64,000 bases of DNA from Diphasiastrum complanatum (lineage: Eukaryota > Streptophyta > Lycopodiopsida > Lycopodiales > Lycopodiaceae), in assembly GCA_029204225.1 (NCBI GenBank), contig CM055102.1, positions 36,696,585 to 36,760,584 on the forward strand. The letters are read 5' to 3'. The position numbers were made by a program, and so were the translations under genes. A model generated the notes under the pieces. That model saw only the letters and a program-made list of their open reading frames with translations, was not told the DNA's origin and did no database searches. Positions 11,482-22,628 of the stretch are shown here, one piece after another. How positions within the stretch are numbered: the first letter of the stretch is position 1; each line of letters starts with the position of its first letter.

Positions 11482-11572
11482 TGTGAAAACTTGTCAACTA
11501 CTTTTGTTGGTTTATTGGCATTTTTGGAGGCCAACTTGAAATCTCAATTTAGAGATAGTTTCATATTTGTCA

Positions 11573-12991
11573 ATAAGGGCCTAAATAGTGGATTTAATAT
11601 TTTTTTTCAAGTAGATAAGTGGATGAGGTCGGATTTGGACCCATTCTAATTGGCTAATTTTGGTACATTGCATCTAGACTCAAATTTTCTAGGTTTTTGA
11701 TGAAGTATCTAGAAGTTTTCAAATTAGGTCAAGTTTGGGGCAAGTGGCCCAATGACATTTTGGAAGCTATAAATAGATGTACCTTCCTGGAGAAATAATC
11801 ATCATAGTTTATTTCTTTGGGGAGAATTCATTTCTTGTGTTTCTATGACCATCTCATGTGTAAACCTCTCTTGATATCTTGGTTTTCTATGCTTTATTGC
11901 TGATGTACGGACAAGGACAACACTAAGCCATATTCAAGTGTTTATGATCAAATATTTGTGCATTTCTAAGTTTTAGCATGCATAAAGTAGGGATTTCTAT
12001 CTTCTAGCTGTATGTGCAACCAAATTGGCTAAAGATCTTGTTGATCCACTAATGTGTTTTGGATCTGTAGTTTTTTACCAAAAGGTGAAGATTGGATGCT
12101 ACAAATCCAAATTTTTAAAACTAATTCAAAGAGCCAATAAGGTTGGCTTTGTGCTATTAAAGCAGAGCTGAAGAGGCTTATTATAGCCACCAGTCTTAGA
12201 GTTTGCAAAAGAACTGTTAGATCAAGCTATAAGCAGTTCATAGAGATCAATTCTATGAAAGCAGAAAGCGAATTCAGTGTTATGTGTGTGTTTGCTTTCT
12301 CTTGGAGGATTTTCTCATGGAATTGAACCATTTGTAGTCATTTTCACATTGAATTGGATATGGTCTGAGCCAACACAATTAATGGAGCAGGAGGTTGTGA
12401 GACTATAGGATTAGGCTTTACCTAAATCGATGGTGGAGATTGTCATGATCGTGGAGGCTTAGATTTGTATTGAGTCGTGGGAGGGTATTGAAGAGGGCCT
12501 TGAAAGGCTCGAAGGGCATTTTTAAAAATCTTCATTGAACATTTTCATAGAAAATTCTCTTGAAGGGACCCGACATGCTAGAAAGCCAATTCTTCTTTAG
12601 GAAACTTCAACTTGAAGTTGTAGTTCATTTTTCCTCCTCCTTTCAAGAACTCTCACTAAACTTGGGACTTTTTAAAGTCAAAAGTGCTCCAATTTTGGCC
12701 AAACGTTTGGCAATAGCCACATTGTCTTGCCCTGTTGGTCGTGTACGCTGGACACGACCCTGACTGTGGTATCTGACCTTCTGTGTTCTCCAATAGTCAA
12801 AGGATAGAGAAGTGCAATTTTTCAAGGAAAAGCTCCACTTCAGGTGGAATTTCATCCATAGCCTAGAGCTAATAACGGCCAAAATCACTAAATTTGACAT
12901 TTTTGGAAGCTCTAAAGGCCATTCAAAGCCAAATTTGGCACCGCTAACATTTGTGGCAGGTGCTAGGCTTCATCTATAAAAGGTTTAGAGT
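11573..12991. other. Spacer with probable LTR and leader remnants
   Basis: No gene is recognised. The first few hundred bases are probably the rest of the Copia-0 3' LTR ('gaagctataaatagatgtacc' near 11763 contains a TATAAATAG box). A perfect 8-bp stem with a 7-nt loop (GGTCGTGT/ACACGACC) lies at 12737-12759. The last part precedes a gag relic and may be its leader. Confidence 0.4.
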
Positions 12992-13480
12992 GTGGCATTG
13001 CATTCGTTTCACATAGAAAAATCAAAATTTTTGAGCATAAACGAGCAGTTTTTTGGAGCCATGTCCAATATGGGGGAATCCATACTTGGAGAGGCAAGTA
13101 AGCTTGATGGCATATCCACTGATTACAATGCTGGAAAGTTCAAGCTCAAAAATATTCTCATGGAGAAAGAACTTTGGGAAGTTATTATTGGTGAAGAAGC
13201 CTATTCCATGATTGAAGCCGATGTAAAGGCATGTAATAAAAAGGCAAGAAGGGCTCTCACCATTATCAATCTCTCCATAGTGCATATAAGTGATGCTAAT
13301 ACCCCAAGACAAGCATGAGATGCGCTAAGAAGAAATTACGAGACTATGAATTCTTCACACATTTTGTTTGAGAAGCAAAATGACTAATATTAGGTTGGAG
13401 GCCAATGAGAATATGACGAGCTAATTTTACACACATAAAGACAAGTGAGATGAATTTCGGTCTATTGGAGAAGCGGTAAG
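12992..13480 (+). pseudogene. Copia gag relic related to Copia-1 gag
   Basis: Translation contains SILGEASKLDG, then FKLKNILMEKELWEVIIGEEA, matching the Copia-1 gag at 17091 (SKLEG, FKLKNILMEKELWEIVTGEET) in sequence and order. After about 13320 the frame breaks, but gag-like pieces continue in other frames up to a (CT)n tract that begins at 13486. Stops and frameshifts make it a pseudogene. No LTR, PBS or pol is attached, so only this gag segment of a relative of Copia-1 survives. Confidence 0.8.
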
Positions 13481-13483
13481 AGA

Positions 13484-13613
<130 letters not shown>

Positions 13614-13685
13614 TAGTGGGTTTCTTTCCTAGCATATTCTCAACCCAAGATCTAAGCAATCTAGCATCAAGGAGATGAAGTTAGT

Positions 13686-14379
13686 TGTCACGCGTAGGTT
13701 CGTTCCAATGAGAGCAATAACATATCTCAGATTCCAGCATGAATGGAAGATCCACATCTAATTCTAACATCCATTAACCCTAAGCATTAAAACTACAACC
13801 ATTAACACTACGATCCACAATGAAGATAGCTTACTCTTTCTCTCTCTCTCCCCTTCTCTCTCACAAAAAGCATAAGAACATGCAATCCCAATAATATTAA
13901 GATTCAACAATTAACAAATGCAACAAAAGCATGAGAGATGGAGGAAAAAGATAGAGAGCAAGGACATTCACAAATCCATTCCATAAGAGAACCAATCTAC
14001 TTGTATTGAAATGAGGATATGAACATGTGTAGCAAACTCAAGTTTGCCCCTTTTTATAGTTGAGAGGAGGACCTTGGTCTCAAAATCCTATTGGTCCATT
14101 TCTACCTCCCTAACTTTTCAAACTTAAAAAAGAGTAGGAACCCATTTAGGGAACCAATTTGAACCAATTTTGGTGGGAGTCCCAACTTTATTCATTAACT
14201 TGACATTTAGGACTTGCGACATTAAAAGTCCCGCAAAAAGGCCTACAGTCCTTTTATTGACTTTCTAATTATCAGATCTCTATGTGATCATCGGGTTGGA
14301 CTTACACACGTAGGGTGCCAAATCCCTCTCACTTATTTACTAGGGTTAGGGTTTCATTGGGATCCACAAATCCTCCAAC
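13686..14379 (-). repeat. 3' LTR of element B
   Basis: The segment is bounded by TG...CA ends when read on the minus strand. The stretch 13965-14379 is matched at 15854-15981 plus 20994-21296 with an estimated identity around 90 percent, including a short insertion (about 12 bp) in the second copy. The outer end contains the dispersed motif shared with 1085-1175 and 46890-46960. Confidence 0.65.
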
Positions 14380-15170
14380 AATATCCCCCACCAGAATTGG
14401 TGACGGTCCCACGACACCTGCGAGAGGCAGTTATTCGGGTCTTTTATTAGCATCACATTGTATTTTTATTAAATTATACTACACCTTCTCCATGAAGTCC
14501 AGAAATAAAATATGGCCATTGGCAGCTGATCTTTAATACTTTCTGATGCCATTAGATTATTCGAATCGAATGTCAAAGTGGGAAGGCAATCATCCCATCG
14601 CGTTGCAACTGACGCTAATAGAGTTAGATCTTTTGCGAACAGCGCCGATTGCCTCACTGTTGGATCAGGAGAGTGGACATACTCCCGCTGGTATGCTTGT
14701 AGGGCTCTCTAAAAATCCACTGATATTTCCAACCTGTAAGGTTGATGGATTATTGGCCAATTCGGCGTATGGATGGTAATTTTGTCCATGGCCAATTCAA
14801 TCCTTCCACTTATTCCTTTGCGGCATTAGAACGTAGTATGGATCTACGCGCAACTGGGCTGGCCACATTGATTGATTCTGGAGTTTTCTCAAAAACTGTA
14901 GTTCTCCAGGCCGGCTGCTCTCCCAATGCAGGTAGCTTATCCAACTCTTTGTCGACCTCAATTTCAGAGGTCTTAAACTCAATGACTCAACCACCATGTG
15001 AGGACTCATGGAGATGTTACACTAAGAAGCTCTAGACCTGGTCCTCGACGCTGATTGGTCTTTTGAACAATGGTCTGGTCCTTGAAGTGGATGGACCTAT
15101 TTGCGTTGCCTTATGAAACGTTTTTCAACAATTACCCGATTTTTGTCGGAGTTACCGGATGATCAGGAAT
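14380..15170 (-). other. Element B internal region, no domain recognised
   Basis: On the sense (minus) strand several frames are open in part (for example complement of 14797-15009), but none shows a retroelement domain. Complexity and codon-like composition suggest former coding sequence. It is not a microsatellite or LTR. Confidence 0.4.
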
Positions 15171-15653
15171 TTACATTAGATGGTGATGTCTTGCGAGATT
15201 TGAAGAATCATCCTTGACTTTCCCTTTGCCTTTATCCAATAAGGGTGACACATTCTTCGAATCAATCTTTTTAAGTGGATTTTCCCACTTCAGGACTGTA
15301 TTATAATATTGCTTAGCTTGTTTCTTCGTCATTGATCCTGTGATCTTGTCTTCCTTCAATATAACTGCTTTTGGCAGTTTTATCGTTAGTTCATTAGGAA
15401 TATCACCACCATGTACTCCAAATCTGGTAGAATCCATGTGATTTAGAACCTGCTCATCAATAAGTTTTGCATTGTCATCATAAGTCAAGGCATGACTCAT
15501 ATGAATAAGTTCATCTTTAATTGGATCTGGTATGGGTTCCATTGATATCCAAGTTACATTCAGCACATTCAAAGGAAAAGTGATCGGCGTATCCAAAGTT
15601 CGATCCAATAATGAAATCTCGTTCAAGTTGGACTTATTATCTTGTTGACACAT
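15171..15653 (-). CDS. Unrecognised 160-aa ORF of element B
   Basis: I do not recognise this protein. It lies in the sense orientation of element B, between the two LTR copies, and reads 160 residues without interruption. It is hydrophilic and Lys-rich, with short motifs such as VTWISMEPIPDP in the first half and KLPKAVILKEDKITG followed by MTKKQAKQYYNTVLKWENP in the second, and a Lys/Asp-rich tail. There is no signal peptide, membrane segment, zinc knuckle or protease motif. It could be a worn gag-type structural protein, a fragment of a captured host gene, or an element-specific accessory protein; the sequence alone does not decide. The start codon is uncertain, because the frame may extend or have been joined to lost upstream sequence. 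Confidence 0.4.
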   Translation of the reverse strand: MCQQDNKSNLNEISLLDRTLDTPITFPLNVLNVTWISMEPIPDPIKDELIHMSHALTYDDNAKLIDEQVLNHMDSTRFGVHGGDIPNELTIKLPKAVILKEDKITGSMTKKQAKQYYNTVLKWENPLKKIDSKNVSPLLDKGKGKVKDDSSNLARHHHLM

Positions 15654-15981
15654 ATAGACTGCTATACAATCAATTATTGCAAGAGCTTGATTCTAGTTGA
15701 CAGTATCAATTTGAGAGTCATAATGTACTCCCCAATTTTTGACTGGTCGGTGACAGGTATGATCCGTTGTTGATGAATCATCATCCTCTTTTTGGGCTAC
15801 TGGTTTGATAGTCCAAGTGATCGAATCAACTTTGACTGCACGTTCACTATTTTATTCACAAATTCATTCCATAAGAGAACCAATCTGCTTGTATTGAAAT
15901 GAGGATATGAACAGGTGTAGCAAACTCGAGTTTGCCCCTTATTATAGTGGAGAGGAGGACCTTGGTCTCAAAATCCTATTG

Positions 15982-16245
15982 TGCTAGAAATCAATGATAA
16001 ACTTCATTGTTACACTTCCTAGTTACTGTATACGATGTACTTTATTACTAGCTGTAACTAGCTGTAGGATAGTCTAGTAGTCTACTCCTAGGTTCTCCCT
16101 CTCTATCAAGGTTCACGGTTTATATGTACATTTTACATTCAGTATGTGTTAGTGTGATTGAGTGATATTGCGTGTTCTTCTTCCGTCTCTCTACTTGGTG
16201 ATTGCTTATGGTGAATGCTTGATGTTGCATATATGATTTTTGACA
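15982..16245 (+). repeat. Copia-1 5' LTR
   Basis: A 264-bp LTR with TG...CA ends, followed immediately by the PBS. It is matched over its full length by 20725-20988. Confidence 0.95.
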
Positions 16246-16257
16246 TGGTATCAGAGC
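16246..16257 (+). other. Copia-1 primer-binding site
   Basis: TGGTATCAGAGC directly follows the LTR terminal CA. This is complementary to the 3' end of plant initiator-Met tRNA, the usual primer for plant Copia elements. Confidence 0.9.
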
Positions 16258-16784
16258 TACGATAGTCATGCATGCCTGATTAGTGGATACAGCTTGTCAC
16301 AGGCTCCGCAACGAAGTGAGAAAGTCTTTCACAGGAGGTGAAAGCTTGGAGAGACAAAAAACTGCTGGAAGAAATCCTTCTTGATGTATTTTGCAGGTTT
16401 TGGAGCTCACAATTATTAGTGGGGAGTGAAGACACAGTCCCGGAGGCATCGGAAAGGCCAGGGTAGCATCAGAAAGATTGAAAATCTGTTGAGTGGGAAA
16501 AGTTTTACAGATTTTTTTTAGTCTTTGTGAAAAGTGTCATTTGTCAGAGGTTGTGCCAAGAAATCTCTCATTTGCTTGTTTGGGGTACTGCAAATCACAC
16601 TAGACAGTGTCTAGTACTGCCATTTAGAGCTTTGAGGCTTCATACCTTTCACATTACTGATATCTGTCTGTTTGAACAATCACTCGTTTCGAAATCTAAG
16701 CAAAGAGGAGACGGCGTAGCCGCCGCGCTGAAGTAGGGAATCTGGAATATTCCATCTGAAAGTTCTTATATTTTTTTTTTCAGA

Positions 16785-17024
16785 ACCAATATCGGATCCA
16801 AGCGCGCTAGCTGAAGAGAAACCCGAGTAGTCGTACATCCGCGCTCCAATCCGATATTGTCCGTACCGATATCAGATCCAAGCGCACGAGCTAAAGAGAA
16901 TTCCGAGCAGTTGTACATCTGCGCTCTAGTCCAATATCGCATGCTCCAATATCGGATCCACGCACACAAGTTAAAGAGGATCTTGAGCAACCGTACTTTC
17001 GCGCTCCATTCCGATATCAGGTGT
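16785..17024 (+). repeat. Three 80-bp tandem repeats in the Copia-1 leader
   Basis: Units start at 16785, 16865 and 16945, exactly 80 bp apart, between the PBS and the gag ATG at 17091. Each unit opens with CCAATATCGGATCC or a close variant and closes with a near-complement (TCCGATATTG, TCCAATATCG or TCCGATATCA). Each RNA unit could therefore fold as a long hairpin. The middle contains conserved 'GAGAA/GAGGA..GAG.A..CGTAC.T..GCGCTC' blocks. Sequence divergence between units is moderate. No other element in the window has this feature. Confidence 0.85.
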
Positions 17025-17090
17025 ATAACCAGAAAAATATACAGTTCTATGGTGTCATAAATTACTTGATCCAGACTCATCTGTTCAGTA

Positions 17091-17978
17091 ATGGCAACTC
17101 TAAGTGAGAGTGTCCTCAATGAGTCAAGCAAATTGGAAGGAGCCGGTAACTATGCAGTTTGGAAATTCAAACTGAAAAACATTTTAATGGAAAAGGAGCT
17201 ATGGGAGATTGTGACAGGTGAAGAGACAAGGTCAGTGATTGAAGAAGATCAGCGGGCATTTGACAGGAGAAAACGGAAAGCACAAAATGTCGTCAACTTA
17301 TCAGTTAGAGATGCAATTATTTCCTACATTTTGGATTTAGAAGGATCAAAAGAAGCATGTGATATGTTGAAGGCATTGTTTGAGACCACAAACACATCTC
17401 GAGTGCTATTCCTGAAGACGAAGCTACACACATTGCGGATGGATGATGGTGCAACTGTTGCTGATCACCTACTGAAGATCAAAGAGATTTGTGACCAATT
17501 AGCAGTAGTTGGACAGCGAGTATAGGATCGTGAGATCGTGTAGTTGACATTGAATAGTTTGAGTGAGTCACATCAAATGTTTGTGACAAGTATGGCCACA
17601 CGGGAGAATCTTCCAACTTATGAAGAGTTAGGTGGATTGCTTTTGCAGGTTGAACAATGTCAAGAGAACTTGAGGTATTGCAACAAACCTGGCCATTGGG
17701 AGCGTGAATGCTTCAAGAAACAGAAGGAGATAGAACAAAGAAAAGGCAAATGGCAAGTGGGCAATTATGCTGATCAACATCAATTTGATGATGATTATTA
17801 TGAAGACAATTATGCTGTTCAACATCAATACAATGATGATCAATATGAAGGTGATACATGTAAGAGTTCAAACTTGTTCATTACAACATTAATGACAAGT
17901 GATGAAGCCAAGGATACCTGGTACATTGATAGTGGTTCGTCCAAGCACATGACTTCAAGGAAAGAGTGGTTTTCATAA
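17091..17978 (+). pseudogene. Copia-1 gag and protease start
   Basis: One frame runs from the ATG at 17091 to a stop at 17976-17978, interrupted by in-frame TAG codons at 17523-17525 and 17541-17543. The first part is a Copia gag (Retrotran_gag_2/UBN2 type): GNYAVWKFKLKNILMEKELW near the start and TNTSRVLFLKTKLHTLRMDD later. The zinc knuckle has lost its first Cys: RYCNKPGHWERECF retains only C-H-C of the CX2CX4HX4C motif, apparently because of a deletion just upstream. A Gln/Asp/Tyr-rich region follows. The frame ends in the protease active site DTWYIDSGSSKHMTS, where Asp-Ser-Gly is intact. The product would have made virus-like particles, but stops and the damaged knuckle make this copy non-functional. 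Confidence 0.9.
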
Positions 17979-18025
17979 CTCAAGGAAACTCACAATGGTG
18001 ATGAAGTTGGACAAGCGATGGCAAA

Positions 18026-18527
18026 TTGCTATCTGTTAAAGGAGTTAGAGTGGTACCGGTGAAGTTAGCTAGCAGAAAAATAAAGCGGATAAGCAATGTG
18101 CAATATGTACCTAGCTTAGCTAACAATCTACTATCTGTTGGGATGATGGCTGATCAACAACTCAAGGTTGAGTTTGACAGTGACAAATGTCTTGTCAAAG
18201 ACATCAAGAATCACTACAAATGTTACAGGAGCTAGAGTCAACGAGAATCGACTCTACAAATTGAATGCAAGATCTTTTGCTCAAGCTATGGTAAGCACGG
18301 TTGATAATCGAAGTGATCTTTGGCATCAACGATTCGGTCATATTAGTGCTCAAAGTTTACAGATTCTCAAAAGAGGTAATCTAGTTATAAAATTGCCTGA
18401 TATTTCTTTTGAAGGAAAAATTTGTGAAGGTTGCATTTTGGAAAAACAACATTTGATTTCTGAAAAGATCAAGGGATCAAGAGACAGACTACAACACCTT
18501 ATTCACCACATCAAAATGGAGTTGTAG
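18026..18527 (+). pseudogene. Copia-1 protease end and integrase zinc finger
   Basis: Two overlapping frames (18026-18235 and 18168-18527) continue the polyprotein after a frameshift. The first gives the protease-to-integrase linker (NVQYVPSLANNLLSVG). The second gives the GAG-pre-integrase HHCC zinc finger: LWHQRFGHISAQSL, then CEGCILEKQH. Directly after the finger the sequence jumps to the end of the integrase core (a Y-PHQNGVVEQKNRS-type block read in another frame at about 18500-18550). About 130 residues of the core, with both catalytic Asp residues, are therefore deleted. Confidence 0.9.
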
Positions 18528-18553
18528 AACAAAAGAACAGATCTATTGCTGAG

Positions 18554-20689
18554 ATGGCCAGGGCGATGCTTAAAAGCAAGGGTTTGCCAAACACCTTTTG
18601 GGCAGAAGCTTGTAGCACAACTACGCACATCGTAAATCGGTGTCCTACAAAATCCGTGGAAGGTAAGACACCTCATGAAGCTGTTATTGGAAAGAAACCT
18701 AATATTTCTCATTTGAGAGTATTTGGTTGTGATGCTTATGCTCATATTCCTAATGAGAAACGAAGGAAATTGGATGCAAAAGCTATCAAGTGTATTTTCC
18801 TTGGATATGATGAGAAGGCCAAGGCATACATGATGTATGACACAAATGCACAGAAGCTTGTAATTTCTAGGGATGCTACATTTGATGAGATGGGCCGAGG
18901 TGAACAATCTGAAGTAATCACTGAATCTTTTGATGAGGGAGCGAAAGTACATGTCATGAAGGAAGTGGATTTTGATATAGAAAATCCATTGGAAAAAGGC
19001 AAGCTTGATGCTGAAATTCCCAAGAGAGTACCTAAATGGTACTTATCAATCACAGATGGTGCAAATAAGGGAGATACTCCCGAATCTAGTGAGCAGAGAG
19101 AGCTTAGAAGATCAAGTAGAAATCGAAAACCTCCTACAATATTAGAGATGAATCTAGCCCTAATGGGTTCTATGCTCAAGGCTCAAGAACCAAAAACTTT
19201 TGATAAAGCAAAGGAGCATGAGGAGTGGCGTGAAGCTATGGAAACATAAATGGTAGCTATATCAAAAAATAGGACTTGCAAATTGGTTGAGCTACCTGAT
19301 GGTAAGACGCCTATCACTTGCAAATGGATATACAAGATCAAGTATGGAGCTCATGGGCAACTCAACAGATACAAAGCACGGTTGGTTGCGAGAGGATTTG
19401 AGCAGCAGGAAGGTATTGATTTTGAGGAAACCTTCGCACCCGTAGCTAAGATGGTAACTATACGTGCTGTCATTGCTATTTCTGCTTTCTATGGTTGGAA
19501 GATCCAGCAAATGGATGTTAAATCTGCTTTTCTTAATGGAGTGCTGGATGAAGAGGTGTACTTAGTACAACCTCAAGGATTTATTGAACCGGGGAGAGAG
19601 CACATTGTTTGTAAGCTCAACAAAGCTATTTATGGATTGAAGCAAGCACCACGGGCGTGGTATTCTTGCATTGATGAACACTTTAAGCGAAGGGGAATGG
19701 TAAAGAAGGATGTTGATCCTAAATTTCTAAGGCAAGATTCAGATATAGTGTTCATTGTGTTGTACGTGGATGATTTGATTATGACAGGAAGTAATGAGAG
19801 CTTAATTGATGAAATCAAATCAGATCTTTCCAATGCTTTTGACATGAGCGATCTAGGATTGATGCACTATTGTCTTGGCATTGAAGTATGGCAAAAGGAA
19901 AATGTGGTCTTTCTTACACAAAGCAAATATGCACGAGATTTGCTTTATAAGTTCAATATGCAGGATTGTAAGCCTTTGAGTACACCTATGGATGTCAACA
20001 CGAAGCTTACTGCACATGATGAGTCTGAGAAAGTGGATGCTTATTTGTATAGACAGCTGGTGGGTAGTTTGATTTATTTGACACACACACGACCTGATAT
20101 TTCTTATGTTGTTGGTGTTGTTAGTCAATTTATGCAAGATCCTAGTCAAACACACTGGAAGTCTGCTAAACGTATTCTCAGATACATTCGAGAGACATTG
20201 AACTTTGGTTTGAAGTATGATCAGCCTGAAGCACCAATATTGATAAGATATACAGATGCTGATTGGGCAGGTAATATTGATGACAGAAGGTCTACCAGTG
20301 GTCATACATACAGTTATGGTACAGTTGCAGTTTCATGGAGCAGCAATAAGCAACCTCCAGTAGCGTTATCCTCAACGAAAGTTGAATATCGGGCACTCAG
20401 CAATGCTGCACAAGAAGCGGTATGGTTACAAAGATTGCTTTTGAATTTAGGTCAACCACAGGTGGATGTGACTACTATATCTTGCGACAATCAAAGCTGC
20501 ATTCACCTTGTCAAAAATCCAATTTGACATGCTCAAACCAAGCACATCCAAATACATTATCATTTTGTTCAAGAGAAAATGCTTGATGGAGCCAATGATC
20601 TTGTTTTTAGTAAATCTGAAGATCAAGTGGCAGATATTTTTACTAAGTCATTAGGTAGATGTAAATTTGAAAAGTTTGTACTCTACTAG
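18554..20689 (+). pseudogene. Copia-1 integrase end, reverse transcriptase and RNase H
   Basis: One frame runs from the integrase C-terminal part (FWAEACSTTTHIVNRCPTK, HLRVFGCDAYAH, KCIFLGYDEKAKAY) to the end of pol, broken by a TAA at 19247-19249 and a TGA at 20525-20527. RT motifs are in order: WIYKIK, ARLVARGFEQ, ETFAPVAKM, QQMDVKSAFLNG, YGLKQAPRAWY, and the catalytic YVDD at 19763-19774. RNase H follows with TRPDISY, YTDADWAG, DRRSTSGH, ALSSTKVEYRAL and CDNQSCIHL. After the TGA the usual TKHI-HFV and QVADIFTKSL blocks read on to TAG at 20687-20689. RT is well preserved apart from the stops. The normal final order confirms Copia, not gypsy. Confidence 0.92.
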
Positions 20690-20724
20690 GAATAGAAGAA
20701 TGTAATTTTATCATTGAAGGAGAG

Positions 20725-20988
20725 TGTTAGAAATCAATGATAAACTTCATTGTTACACTTCCTAGTTACTGTTTACGATGTACTTTATTACTAGCTGTAA
20801 CTAGCCGTAGGATAGTCTAGTAGTCTACTCCTAGGTTCTCTCTCTCTATCAGGGTTCAGGGTTAATATGTACATTTTACATTCAGTATGTGTTAGTGTGA
20901 TTGAGTGATATTGCGTGTTCTTCTTCCGCCTCCCTACTTGGTGATTGCTTATGGTGAATGCTTGATATTGCATATATGTTTTTTGACA
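20725..20988 (+). repeat. Copia-1 3' LTR
   Basis: This 264-bp LTR is preceded by the purine-rich tract GAAGGAGAG (20716-20724), the likely plus-strand primer. It is followed by the target duplication TATTG. Confidence 0.95.
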
Positions 20989-21293
20989 TATTGGTCCATT
21001 TCTACCTCCCTAACCATTCAAACTTAAAAAAGAGTGAGAACCCATTTAGGGAACCAATTTGAAATTGAATTTGAACCAATTTTTGTGGGAGTCCCAACTT
21101 TATTCACTAACTTGACATTTAGGCCCTGCGACATTAAAAGTCCAGCAAAAAGACCTAAAGTCCTTTTATTGAATTTCTAATTACAAATATCTATGTGATC
21201 ATCGGGTTGGACTTACACATACACATGTAGGGTGCCAAATCCCTCTCACTTATTAACTAGGGTCAGGGTTGCCTTGGGATCCCCAAACCCTCC

Positions 21294-22033
<740 letters not shown>

Positions 22034-22628
22034 GTGCTTTATCTGATGAAAGACCAGTGTCGCATTATTGGAGCAACACTAAATCATCACTTTGGATTCA
22101 TTCTAGGAACTGTTGTTTTGCTACAAGCAATGAAAGAAGAAGGTGACAATGTGTTGATCCAGGTACCATCAATGGTGATAAATGATGCAAGGTTTTTTGT
22201 AATGAATATTGCATATGGAAATAAAGTCAACATTGAGGGGACACTATCTGGTGGCCATCTAAAAAGATATTGACATCCATGTCCAACCTATGATTGGTGA
22301 AGAAATAAATTTGAAAATGGATAAGCTTGAGAAAATGGCATGTTTGTCTCACCCTTCTAAAGTGCATGGCATGGAAAATTTTCACAGTGTGCTTGAGCTA
22401 TTGGAGTCTTTGCCTTTAGAAAATAGATTATATCAAGTTTTTCAACAGGTGAAGCATACTCACTACACACTAGATGCATTGCCACCAATATATGATGAAG
22501 ATTGTCTATTTGATTTTCCCTATATTGAGGACAAAAATTCAATGTATGGGATGGAAGCTAAATTTGATGGACTAAATGATATATGTCCCTTCAATATAAG
22601 ATTTGGACAAAGAAATAAAAAACAATGA
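22034..22628 (+). pseudogene. Unrecognised coding-like stretch, frameshifted
   Basis: Two open frames, 22034-22273 and 22290-22628, join through a single frameshift near 22265 into about 195 residues of protein-like composition. The first has VINDARFFVMNIAYGNKVNIEGTL; the second has PSKVHGMENFHSVLELLE and then an acidic, aromatic-rich segment (PPIYDEDCLFDFPYIEDKN). No Copia, gypsy or LINE motif is present, nor is any plant family I can name. Further coding-like pieces occur downstream to about 23440, for example an SRRSTRVRA string of the kind found in retroelement linkers near 23290. This could be a degraded transposon gene or a host gene remnant. Confidence 0.35.

Larger units (their letters stand above)
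9549..11572 (+). mobile_element. Decayed Copia element (Copia-0) with both LTR starts
   Basis: The sequences at 9549-9636 and 11482-11572 are closely related (about 90 bp, starting TGTGAAAA[A/C]TTGTCAA and containing GGAGGCCAACTTGAAATCTC). A purine tract (GAAGAGGGAG) directly precedes the second, as expected for a polypurine tract before a 3' LTR. The left LTR breaks off at 9636 into internal sequence, so the rest of the LTR, PBS, gag and protease have been deleted. The 3' LTR probably continues beyond 11572, but its end cannot be placed. The LTR start resembles those of Copia-2 and Copia-3. Confidence 0.7.
15982..20988 (+). mobile_element. Copia-1: Ty1/Copia retrotransposon
   Basis: The element is complete at its ends. 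It has 264-bp LTRs at 15982-16245 and 20725-20988, each starting TGNTAGAAATC and ending TTTTGACA. It also has a PBS and a purine tract before the 3' LTR, and a 5-bp target duplication TATTG at 15977-15981 and 20989-20993. The related empty site at about 14087-14091, in the other copy of the element B LTR, reads straight through TATTGGTCC. I count about 11 differences between the LTRs (about 96 percent identity). Internal order is leader, gag, protease, integrase, RT and RNase H, i.e. Copia. Coding is broken by stops, frameshifts and a deletion of the integrase core. Confidence 0.95.

Noticed and set aside
12737-12759. 8-bp perfect hairpin as a terminator
   Set aside because: Rho-independent terminators do not apply to plant nuclear genes, and there is no gene upstream; it is probably incidental.
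16766-17131. 121-residue minus-strand open frame in the Copia-1 leader
   Set aside because: It is produced by the 80-bp tandem repeats on the antisense strand and has no family features.
18503-19179. Long minus-strand open frames opposite Copia-1 pol
   Set aside because: They are antisense shadows of the integrase and RT frame, as are 19853-20305 (minus) and 51276-51626 (minus).
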